Part shown: positions 28,025-35,385 of the stretch, one piece after another
Layout: every line of letters begins with the position of its first letter
Position numbering within the stretch: the first letter of the stretch is position 1
Source: JBGNFV01 sp049645705
Lineage (GTDB): Bacteria; Bacteroidota; Bacteroidia; Cytophagales; Cyclobacteriaceae
Length of the DNA: 64,000 bases
Reading direction: 5' to 3'
Assembly: GCA_049645705.1 (NCBI GenBank)
Contig: JBARUK010000075.1
Span: 1 to 64,000, forward strand
Translations under genes and position numbers: made by a program
Notes under the pieces: generated by a model
Databases searched by the model: none
Seen by the model: the letters and a program-made list of their open reading frames with translations, nothing else
Told to the model about the DNA's origin: nothing

Positions 28025-29004
28025 CAAATAGAGAGTACTTCATTTAGTTGGTGTTCCTCCACCCACTGGTCGTTATAGATGGTATCGAGGTAGCGCTCTC
28101 CCCTGTCGCAAAGAATGATGGCACAGGTGGCACCTTCGGGCATATGCGGGTGGTATTTCTCTACGGCACTGACTATGGCGCCGGAGGAGCCTCCGCAAAG
28201 TATGGCTTCGCTCTGCAATAACCGCCTGCAGCCAGATACGCATTCGGTATCACTCACGTGTATGACTTCATGCACCAGCTCGCGCTTTAGAAAGTTAGAA
28301 GGCCGCCCGGCACCGTGTCCGGGTATTTTACGCGTCTGCGGGGGCATGCCGAATATGGCACTGCCTATGGCATCTACGGCGATGATCTTTGTGTCCAGCC
28401 CCTGGTCCTTTACATATTCGGCACACCCCATAAGGGTACCACAGGTGCTGGTAGCGGCAAACAGGTAGTCGAGCTGACCATCCAGGGCCTCTGCTATTTC
28501 CTTCATAGTCTGCCGGTGCGTAAGGGGGTTTTGCCGGTTTGCATACTGGTTAGACCAGAAGCTACCCGGGATCTGATCCAGCAGTTCCTGCACCCTTTCC
28601 AGCCGGGCATTAAGGTACCCCCCGTCTGCATGCGGTGCATCTACCTGGTTTATCTCAGCGCCGTAAGTTTTCAGTATTTTAAGGGTGTGGCTATTGATCA
28701 GCGGGTCCACCACCACTATGAGCTTCAGGCCGTAAAACATGCAGGCCTGCGCCAGCCCGATGGCCATATTTCCGGAGCTGGATTCTATGACGGTCTGGCC
28801 TGGCTTCAGGTCGCCCTGCCGCAGGGCATGCACCAGTATCCGGGCCGCCGTACGGTCTTTTATGCTGCCTCCGGGGTTGGCAGCTTCCAGCTTTCCATAA
28901 AGCTGAATATTACTCATAGGAAACAGGCGTGGCAAACTTATAAGCGGTGTTTGCCCGATGGTTTCCAAAATATTGGCGAAGGGTTGCTGTCCAGATCTTT
29001 GCAT
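28024..29004 (-). CDS. sbnA: SbnA-like PLP synthase (cysteine synthase family)
   Basis: 326 residues from the chosen Met. The frame extends 35 codons upstream, but MQRSGQQPFANILETIGQTP matches the normal family start. The PLP Lys is in EAANPGGSIKDRTAAR, SSSGNMAIGLA binds the substrate carboxylate, and STCGTLMG binds phosphate. SbnA condenses O-phosphoserine with glutamate on the way to 2,3-diaminopropionate, and this sequence is closer in pattern to SbnA than to CysK. First gene of the three-gene operon. No NIS synthetase, NRPS or transporter is in the window, so the product would be a small amino-acid-like compound or is finished elsewhere. Confidence 0.82.
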   Translation of the reverse strand: MQRSGQQPFANILETIGQTPLISLPRLFPMSNIQLYGKLEAANPGGSIKDRTAARILVHALRQGDLKPGQTVIESSSGNMAIGLAQACMFYGLKLIVVVDPLINSHTLKILKTYGAEINQVDAPHADGGYLNARLERVQELLDQIPGSFWSNQYANRQNPLTHRQTMKEIAEALDGQLDYLFAATSTCGTLMGCAEYVKDQGLDTKIIAVDAIGSAIFGMPPQTRKIPGHGAGRPSNFLKRELVHEVIHVSDTECVSGCRRLLQSEAILCGGSSGAIVSAVEKYHPHMPEGATCAIILCDRGERYLDTIYNDQWVEEHQLNEVLSI

Positions 29005-29169
29005 AATTCGTAACTGAATTATAAACCTGAAATTCCCGGATTGTTCTTTTAAAATTGAGAAAAATTCATCAACTAATTCAGTGATTTTCAAAGAAATCAC
29101 CTTGATCAACTTTTACTTGGAGATTTTAGAATAAAGGGATAAGCCCTCCTCCATAGCAGGAAATGTATA

Positions 29170-29844
29170 CTACCCTCCGTCATTTTTCACCTGTACATAC
29201 CCGATATTATCGTCGTCTTCTCTTTCTTCCCAGTCCAGTATGTGGTAGGGGTCTGCACCTGCCAGGCCGGGCTTACCGTCTACGGTTACCTCTATGGTCT
29301 GTTTGCCGGTACGAATGCGGTGCCGCTTTACGTAAAGGGGTTTGCTTAGCTCCCCTTCTCCCCTTTTCGCAGGCGCAAAAATGCCTATGTCTATCCACTC
29401 GTCCATCTCTGGTTCGGAGGTGGTACCGAGGCTGTCATAGACCACCTTTTTCGCCGTTACGTCCATGTGTACTTTGTACCTCCCGCCGTTCAGTTTGGTA
29501 GCCCTGATATTACCTGCTTTTATGTCCCAAAAGGCATTGACTTTAAACAGGTCGTGCAGCAGGTATTTGAGGGAGTCGGGCGTGCGGCGGTCTGTCTGGT
29601 CGTACAAGTCCAGGGTAGTGGCCAGATCCGCACCGGGCCGGTCGTGCGTTTGCAGCAGATTGCTCAGGGCCTCGTTTACCTTGTCTTCACCTACGTATTC
29701 GCCCAGTGCATACAAGGCAAAGGGGGACTTGCGGTAGGCCATGTAGGGGTCTAGGCCCCGCAGCAGTGGCTCACCGCGGCGGATGGGTGCATACGGGTAG
29801 GGTCTGCGCATAAACGTCATCATGGCCCTGACCTGCCACCTCAA
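29170..29844 (-). pseudogene. C-terminal remnant of an M1-family aminopeptidase fusion
   Basis: A 224-codon frame whose start region resembles the end of the M1 peptidase module found in Bacteroidota ABC-permease/aminopeptidase fusions: RKSPFALYALGEYVGEDKVN, then TTLDLYDQTDRRTPDSLKYL and a C-terminal beta domain (KVHMDVTAKKVVYDSLG). The zinc site (HExxH...E) and the permease part are absent and the DNA upstream codes for an unrelated gene. It is most simply a 5'-truncated remnant; expression as a stand-alone beta-domain protein is less likely. Confidence 0.6.
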
Positions 29845-29852
29845 AAGCAGAC

Positions 29853-30596
29853 CTACCTCACGCTGCCCTTTTTGTTGCGCACGTATATTAATTTGTATCT
29901 GCCCTTTGAACCTTCTCTTTGCTCAATATCAAACTTCCCGATGGACTTGATCAATGGCGTCAGTTTATCGAAGCCGTAGTTTCGGGAGTCAAAATTAGGC
30001 TGCTTTTTCTGCAGGAGGCTGCCGACGTCACCCAGAAAAGCCCAACCGTCTTCATCCGAAAGGTCTTTTATAGAATTGGCAATCAGGGATATGTCTTTCT
30101 TGGTTACCTTATCGAATTCCGCTTTTGGTTGTTTTTCTTCCTCAACCTTATCCTCATTCCGGTTTTTCAATATTTCGATATAGATAAATTTATCGCAGGC
30201 CACTATAAACGGATTGGGCGTTTTCTTTTCACCAATACCGATAACTGCCATGCCAGCTTCCCTTAGCCTGGTAGCCAGTCTGGTAAAATCGCTATCGCTG
30301 GATACCAGGCAAAACCCATTTACTTTATTGCTATAGAGAATATCCATCGCATCGATAATCATGGCCGAGTCAGTAGCATTCTTTCCGGTTGTATAGGCAT
30401 ATTGCTGAATCGGGGTAATGGCATTTTCCAGCAGTAAGGCCTTCCATTTATTCAGCCCCGGCCGTGTCCAGTCACCGTATATTCTCTTGATGGTAGGATT
30501 TCCGTATTTGGCTATCTCTTCCATCATTTCCTTTACATTAGCCGATGGTATATTATCACCGTCTATAAGGACAGCCAGGTTTATATTTTGACTCAT
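29853..30596 (-). CDS. NYN-domain putative RNase with LOTUS/OST-HTH domain
   Basis: 247 residues from the chosen ATG (an upstream GTG would add 12). The NYN (PIN-like) domain shows its acidic sites in NLAVLIDGDNIP, TTGKNATDSAMIIDAMDIL and LVSSDSDFTRLA, as in LabA and related predicted Mg-dependent RNases. A C-terminal OST-HTH/LOTUS domain follows (ISLIANSIKDLSDEDGWAFL, YGFDKLTPLIKSIG), which usually binds RNA. Expected role is RNA cleavage or turnover. The gene lies directly downstream of the desaturase gene; if the GTG start is used they overlap by 4 bases. Confidence 0.88.
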   Translation of the reverse strand: MSQNINLAVLIDGDNIPSANVKEMMEEIAKYGNPTIKRIYGDWTRPGLNKWKALLLENAITPIQQYAYTTGKNATDSAMIIDAMDILYSNKVNGFCLVSSDSDFTRLATRLREAGMAVIGIGEKKTPNPFIVACDKFIYIEILKNRNEDKVEEEKQPKAEFDKVTKKDISLIANSIKDLSDEDGWAFLGDVGSLLQKKQPNFDSRNYGFDKLTPLIKSIGKFDIEQREGSKGRYKLIYVRNKKGSVR

Positions 30597-30628
30597 ATCA
30601 GTCTGTGCTCTGCGATTTAGTGGTCTTA

Positions 30629-31636
30629 TCACATATATTTTCTTAAAAACTCCTGCTTAGAATCTTTAAAGGAAGAAACCATGCCCAATTTACTAAGGCA
30701 ATAGATGTAAACCCATGCCAGGTCCAGTTGGTAGGGTAAGAATCCGGACCTGGCGCTACCGGGATACAGGTGGTGGTTGTTATGCCATTCACCCGAAAAC
30801 CAGCCCGGCCTTGTCTGATTAATAGACAAATTGCTCCTGTCAAAATCAGTTCCTTCTTTATGAGACTTTTTTCCCTTGCCATGGCCGGTATAATTGAAAG
30901 CCCGGACCAGGATAAACCAAAACATAGCTGCGCTGAAACCTGCCGTAGCCATGGCATGACCTCCTATCAGGAAAAAGACACCGTACCAGAAGGCCCAGTT
31001 GCCCAACCATAGCAGCACCGTGTACCACGGGCTGGCTACAGAGCCCCATTTCTGGTATTGCTTGTAGGAATTGATCCGCACGCCCGTATGTGACATGTAG
31101 TTTATCACCCGGCTGTAGTCCGACTCGTTCAGATCTTCTGCCACTCGCTGATGGTTCACATCCGACATCATACAATACATGAGTCCGGCCCTGGAATTAT
31201 ACGGGTCGCCGGGCTGGTCGGACTTCACATGATGGACATGGTGGGAAATAACATAAATTTCTTCAGGAAACGTCTTGATGACCAGGTTCTGGGTAATGAT
31301 CCGCCAGATCGGATGTGAAAACTTATACGACTTATGTGTACAAAATCTGTGCAGCCAGATGGTGCCATGGGTGCTCATGATGATCATGGCATAAACGATG
31401 AAAAATGCGACGGAAAAAAGGGACAAATGATTCCACAGAAAAGAGATGAAGAGCGGAAACATCAGCAATATCATAACCCAGCCTAAGCAGGATATCCAGG
31501 TTTTTCTATTATTGAAAAGTTGTAAGCCGTTCTTATACTCCGCAAAAAGTTCTTTTTTAGTAGGGATTATTAGTTTCCCTTTGTTATCAGCCCAACCATA
31601 AGATGGCACTTTTAATACCCTGTCTATAAATCCCAT
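30629..31636 (-). CDS. Acyl-CoA/fatty-acid desaturase
   Basis: 335 residues, membrane-bound di-iron desaturase. The His boxes are HRFCTHKS, ISHHVHHVKSDQPGDP and GEWHNNHHLYPG, the delta-9 acyl-CoA desaturase pattern, with paired hydrophobic helices at about 55-100 and 205-240. It inserts a cis double bond into membrane-lipid acyl chains, probably to tune fluidity. Transcribed toward the NYN gene, with which it may form an operon. Confidence 0.92.
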   Translation of the reverse strand: MGFIDRVLKVPSYGWADNKGKLIIPTKKELFAEYKNGLQLFNNRKTWISCLGWVMILLMFPLFISFLWNHLSLFSVAFFIVYAMIIMSTHGTIWLHRFCTHKSYKFSHPIWRIITQNLVIKTFPEEIYVISHHVHHVKSDQPGDPYNSRAGLMYCMMSDVNHQRVAEDLNESDYSRVINYMSHTGVRINSYKQYQKWGSVASPWYTVLLWLGNWAFWYGVFFLIGGHAMATAGFSAAMFWFILVRAFNYTGHGKGKKSHKEGTDFDRSNLSINQTRPGWFSGEWHNNHHLYPGSARSGFLPYQLDLAWVYIYCLSKLGMVSSFKDSKQEFLRKYM

Positions 31637-32087
31637 TTGGTTATCAGTTAATCTTGCTCAGTGCTCTGTTTTGGAATAGATAGCCTGCACCAATACATAT
31701 TTCGATCAATATAGGCATTCTTCAGACTTTAAGAGAATAAACAACTGATCAGACACATCACACAATACTCTCCCGTCTTCTTATTAAAAATTTACCCCAT
31801 AAATCAGGCCATCCAAAAGCAGAAATTGACCGCTTACTCATAGCTTCAAAGCCAATCTCTTACTACTGTTATCGCGTAGACAGACAGAATATCAAAGTAA
31901 AAAAAATGTCTCTGTCCATGCAAAGGCCCTTATTATAAAAACGATCCAATAAAAAAACGGGCAAAAAGGCATATTAATGGCACTATAAAAACAGAGATGG
32001 GTATAAAAAATCCTTTACATAGTCACCCGATGAAAAGACAGGAAATTAGTTTCTACTTATCTTTTTCTCAATTCTTACCTGGGGGCT
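31637..32087. other. Intergenic spacer, nothing recognised
   Basis: About 450 bases of AT-rich DNA between the desaturase start and the CsbD-like gene end. It should contain the desaturase promoter, but I could not identify convincing -33/-7 elements. No reading frame or repeat of note. Confidence 0.5.
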
Positions 32088-32273
32088 TCAGCATTTCTGA
32101 AGTTCAGCCAGAAGAAATTCCAGCTCAACCCTTGTTTTCTGTATCTTAGCTGCCAACCTGTCCAGCATTTCTTCATTATCTTCTCTACGGGTCTCAAAGT
32201 CTGAGTCGATGAGGTTGGGAAACCTCCATTTCATCATGACCCTGATTTCCCGCCAGCTTCTTAATTTCATCAT
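32088..32273 (-). CDS. Small CsbD-like stress protein
   Basis: 61 residues, nearly all helical and charged: SWREIRVMMKWRFPNLIDSD, then LDRLAAKIQKTRVELEFLL. The order W-xx-I-xxx-KxxFPxLxDxD followed by a helix with LxxKxxKT resembles CsbD-type general stress proteins, although the N-terminal part is divergent. It is clustered with other small stress-type genes and the AraC regulator on the same strand. Confidence 0.6.
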   Translation of the reverse strand: MMKLRSWREIRVMMKWRFPNLIDSDFETRREDNEEMLDRLAAKIQKTRVELEFLLAELQKC

Positions 32274-32291
32274 CGTGTGTTACAGTATTTC

Positions 32292-32474
32292 CTAATGCAC
32301 TTTATCTGCTATCTCTCTCTCAAACAACACAACCTCCTTACGATCAGGATCATCAACAAATCGGCAGTAATAGATCCTGTTCACATATCTTCTGATCTTT
32401 AATTTTACTCCCGGATCTACTTTAGAAAATATAATCTCACCAGGCGAGTATTTACCAGCAGGTTCTTCACGCAT
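32292..32474 (-). CDS. 60-residue conserved protein, paralogue of the island protein
   Basis: Reads MREEPAGKYSPGEIIFSKVD, then PGVKLKIRRYVNRIYYCRFV and VLFEREIADKVH. It matches the 56-residue protein at 6819-6989 through the central RRYVxRIYYC core and the LFERE end. Function unknown. In both places it lies near an AraC gene of the same subfamily, which suggests the regulator and this protein belong to one stress module. An 18-base gap separates it from the CsbD-like gene. Confidence 0.75.
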   Translation of the reverse strand: MREEPAGKYSPGEIIFSKVDPGVKLKIRRYVNRIYYCRFVDDPDRKEVVLFEREIADKVH

Positions 32475-32651
32475 TGTTTTATGTAATTATCACATACACC
32501 TTTGTATGCACATCTGATGTTATTAAATACCTGAAGAACCATTTTTATTTAGATATTCCAGGTTAATGAACATCATCATTATAACAGGTGAAACCGTTAC
32601 ATTGTAAGCAAAATAAATTACATATATCTTAGGTTTGATCATCAGATCGTA

Positions 32652-32819
32652 CTACAACAGGCTGTCTTTTGTAACAAATCGAATGAATATCAAGACTAAA
32701 AACAGAATGATCAAGCCCATGATGAGCATGCCATAAAGCTTACCCCAGAACAAAAAATATCCCAAAATCCATACTAAAAGAATAATTGCCACTAAAAGCC
32801 TTAGCGCGATGTTTATCAA
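32652..32819 (-). CDS. Small two-helix membrane protein (lmo0937-like)
   Basis: 55 residues starting at TTG: INIALRLLVAIILLVWILGY, then FFWGKLYGMLIMG-type hydrophobic sequence and IRFVTKDSLL at the end. Two short membrane helices around a small polar turn resemble the lmo0937/DUF5670 group of small stress-induced membrane proteins. It lies between the AraC gene and the 60-residue gene on the same strand. The unusual start codon lowers confidence. Confidence 0.6.
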   Translation of the reverse strand: MINIALRLLVAIILLVWILGYFLFWGKLYGMLIMGLIILFLVLIFIRFVTKDSLL

Positions 32820-32961
32820 ATCGACCTGATTATGTCAAAGAGCAAAGATAGGCCGGTTATGCCACACTGGCGTTACATCTGGAAACAGGAGGCTTGCATA
32901 AATCCCACATCACACCTTATTGAATAGCAGGGGAAGCAGAAAAAACCTTACAGCATAGTGT

Positions 32962-33522
32962 TTAAATATCTTCCAGGTTTCCTTTACGTTTCTCCTTTAG
33001 ATTCTTGTAAAAAGTGGGCGTAAGGCCTGTTATTTTTTTGAATTGATTGGACAAATGTGACACACTACTATAATGCATTTTAAATGCTATTTCAGTCAGG
33101 TTCATTTCATCATATATCAGCAGTTCTTTTACTTTTTCGATCTTATGCAAAATAATAAACTGTTGTATCGTTATGCCTTTTACTTCTGAAAAGGTATTAG
33201 CCAAATAAGTGTAATCTAAATCCAGCTTTCTGCTGATATAATCAGAGTAATTTACTTTAGGCAGTTTATCTGAATGATGAACAAGCTCTATGACAACGTT
33301 CTTAATCTTTTCTATTAAAATGCTCTTTCTGTCATCCAGTAACTCCAGCCCTATCTTCAACAGGTTTACTTTAAGCAGTTCTATTTGATCCGGAGTGATG
33401 TCTGTCAATAGTCTCACTGTGCCCGGCTCGACCACAGCAGGTTCTATACCTAACTTCTCCAATTCCTGCTCAACCATCAATTTGCATCGCAAACTGACCA
33501 TATATTTCACATACAACTTCAT
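32962..33522 (-). CDS. AraC-family regulator, paralogue of the island regulator
   Basis: 186 residues from the Met that aligns with the island copy (KLYVKYMVSLRCKLMV); the open frame continues 32 codons upstream. The C-terminal HTH pair (LTEIAFKMHYSSVSHLSNQF) is nearly identical to that of the island AraC, so the two probably recognise the same sites and may cross-talk. The N-terminal domain is more divergent after residue 20, so they may sense different signals. The genes downstream on the same strand are small stress-type proteins and are its likely targets. Confidence 0.9.
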   Translation of the reverse strand: MKLYVKYMVSLRCKLMVEQELEKLGIEPAVVEPGTVRLLTDITPDQIELLKVNLLKIGLELLDDRKSILIEKIKNVVIELVHHSDKLPKVNYSDYISRKLDLDYTYLANTFSEVKGITIQQFIILHKIEKVKELLIYDEMNLTEIAFKMHYSSVSHLSNQFKKITGLTPTFYKNLKEKRKGNLEDI

Positions 33523-33688
33523 ACCAACATTTTTTAAAGCAGACCTTATCAGATCTTTATGCCAAACCATGTACATGGCATCATCATGATCGATAAATCG
33601 GACAACGGCGATCGCCAATAACCCGGCAAAATGGAAGGAGGACCGGTTTCATTCTGTGTAGAAGAGTTTCTGTAGCCCCTACCTTATT

Positions 33689-33943
33689 TCAGTTTGTGAT
33701 ACGGGATTCGGAATACAGGTCGTAGGCGGCTACCATGGTCTCATGTCCGGTAGTTGCTTCGTTATTGTCGTATTCGGCTATCTTTTCGCGGTTTTCCAGG
33801 TAGATGGGTTTGAAGTTATTTTCCAGTTCATCCCATACAATGACCAGGTAGGTATAGGGCATCTTGCTCTCACGGCCTTCTTCAAGCCACATTTTAAATG
33901 TTTCTTCACTCAGTGACTTGGGCAGATCCGGGCCTTCGAACAT
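33689..33943 (-). CDS. 84-residue hypothetical protein
   Basis: Unrecognised. It contains SEETFKMWLEEGRESKMPYT and LVIVWDELENNFKPIYLE, with an acidic overall charge and no signal or membrane segment. Composition is convincing for a real protein. It is isolated, between the AraC gene and an oppositely oriented membrane gene. Confidence 0.65.
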   Translation of the reverse strand: MFEGPDLPKSLSEETFKMWLEEGRESKMPYTYLVIVWDELENNFKPIYLENREKIAEYDNNEATTGHETMVAAYDLYSESRITN

Positions 33944-34086
33944 AACAACCGATTAATTGTGTACAACACGCAATTTAGATGAGTAATAACCTGCATGCAA
34001 CGATTATGTTGCAGAAAGCGCGAAACAGGTCCGGTTTTGACCTGAGGGTCTGACGACCTATTTTGCAGGGGCACAAAAAAATCTTT

Positions 34087-34350
34087 ATGCGGGAGCTAAT
34101 CTTTCACTGGACAGAACTTACGCTCACATCTGTAGTCGCTTTGGTGCTTCTGGTCATCGTTGCAGGCATTGCTATGGAGGTGTACAGTTATAATACTGAT
34201 ACGGAAACATATACGATGGCCCGTCATATACATACTGCTGAGGCGGGCAGGTATATATATCGCAGCACCTTTCCTCTCCTACTCTCTATTGCAGGCCTAT
34301 TGCTTGTCTTCCTCCGCTTCAGGTATCCGCTGACCCGGTGGGTCAGATAG
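34087..34350 (+). CDS. Small two-helix membrane protein
   Basis: 87 residues from the ATG (a TTG 8 codons earlier is in frame). Two hydrophobic helices: TLTSVVALVLLVIVAGIAM near the start and FPLLLSIAGLLLVFLRF near the end, joined by a 40-residue polar loop. The basic C-terminus suggests both ends face the cytoplasm. Not assigned to a family. A 23-codon hydrophobic frame follows 12 bases later. Confidence 0.55.
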   Translation: MRELIFHWTELTLTSVVALVLLVIVAGIAMEVYSYNTDTETYTMARHIHTAEAGRYIYRSTFPLLLSIAGLLLVFLRFRYPLTRWVR

Positions 34351-34362
34351 GCTAACTACGGT

Positions 34363-34434
34363 ATGATCGCCCTGGTGATCTTATTGATGGTGTTCAGCTA
34401 CATAACCTGGTGGCAAACGGGATTTGATCATTAA
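34363..34434 (+). CDS. Possible 23-residue membrane micropeptide
   Basis: MIALVILLMVFSYITWWQTG plus three residues: a single hydrophobic helix with a Trp-rich interfacial end, like small accessory subunits of membrane complexes. It follows the two-helix membrane gene by 12 bases. Chance frames of this length are common, so this is tentative. Confidence 0.3.
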   Translation: MIALVILLMVFSYITWWQTGFDH

Positions 34435-34964
34435 AAATGTCTTCTGATCAAGATATGCTTTTACTGTCCCTTGGCTGATGGCTCCGCCGGTAAAGCGAAG
34501 TATGCAAATACGTGCTACAGACTTTAGTGCCGGGTTACCGGTGCGAGGGATGGAGGGCCATGCTGAGCAGAAGACCTGCTTCAGCAGGGCACTGGCGGGT
34601 ACCTGGAATGTACAATTTAGTAGCAGCAAGCCGAATGCCTGGCCCGGGTATACGACAGCCAGAGGATACCCCTACTCAAGACGGTTTAAAAACGGTTAAG
34701 TAACGGTTCAGTAGTGGGTCAGGTAATGCTTGAAGACTGGGTAAAAGGAGGAAGATCGGCCAGAAATTGTATATAACAAAAATACAATTTACAGGTATGA
34801 AATAAAATCGCATACAATAATAATTTCTATAAACCACCCCTGGCTCCTGAGCTATGCCTGAGCGGATGGCCACACTCTGACCTGCACCTCTACGTACCTG
34901 TATCGGGCTAAAAGGCAGTCTGATCTGCAACACAGTTGCAGCATATAATTCGTATTATTGCGCC
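34435..34964. other. Intergenic spacer before the metal-efflux operon
   Basis: About 530 bases. Overlapping frames of 60-85 codons on both strands look spurious. Repeated ACGGTT words occur near 34680-34710. The promoter of the efflux operon is expected here but was not identified. Confidence 0.4.
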
Positions 34965-35279
34965 GTGAAACTCTGTGCGCTTATACTGTCCCTGCTCGTG
35001 CTTAGCATGGTTTCTGTGCCCTGTGCGGATGCCTATGGCCTGCACGATGATACGGAACAGACGGAGGACTGCTGTGATAGCCGCACGGAAAAGCAGGCGG
35101 AACATGAGGACGAGTGCTCGCCCTTCTGCATCTGCCACTGCTGCCACTCGCACACGGTGGTATCCTATCCTTTTCTCTTTGAAGCAGGCACAGACCTGCC
35201 TGCTGTGATGCAGTCGGAGCTGCTGCCCCTGCCTACCTCCGGTTTCAAGGGCGCTATCCTGCAACCTCCCAGGGTATAA
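34965..35279 (+). CDS. Secreted Cys/His-rich protein (DUF6660-like)
   Basis: 104 residues with a signal peptide (MKLCALILSLLVLSMVSVPC, cut near ADA-Y). The mature part is acidic and rich in Cys and His: EDCCDSRTEK, then CSPFCICHCCHSH, which could bind soft metals. Small proteins of this type commonly precede CzcA/CusA operons in Bacteroidota. It is followed 106 bases later by the pump gene. A periplasmic metal buffer or sensor role is inferred from composition and context. Confidence 0.75.
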   Translation: MKLCALILSLLVLSMVSVPCADAYGLHDDTEQTEDCCDSRTEKQAEHEDECSPFCICHCCHSHTVVSYPFLFEAGTDLPAVMQSELLPLPTSGFKGAILQPPRV

Positions 35280-35385
35280 GCGTTAGCATCCATCATACAT
35301 TTCCTTTCGACCTAGTCCATGCACGCGCCCCTGGCAGCGCATAAGGGCTGTATTACCTAATTCTGTTATTAGACATACCTGATCT

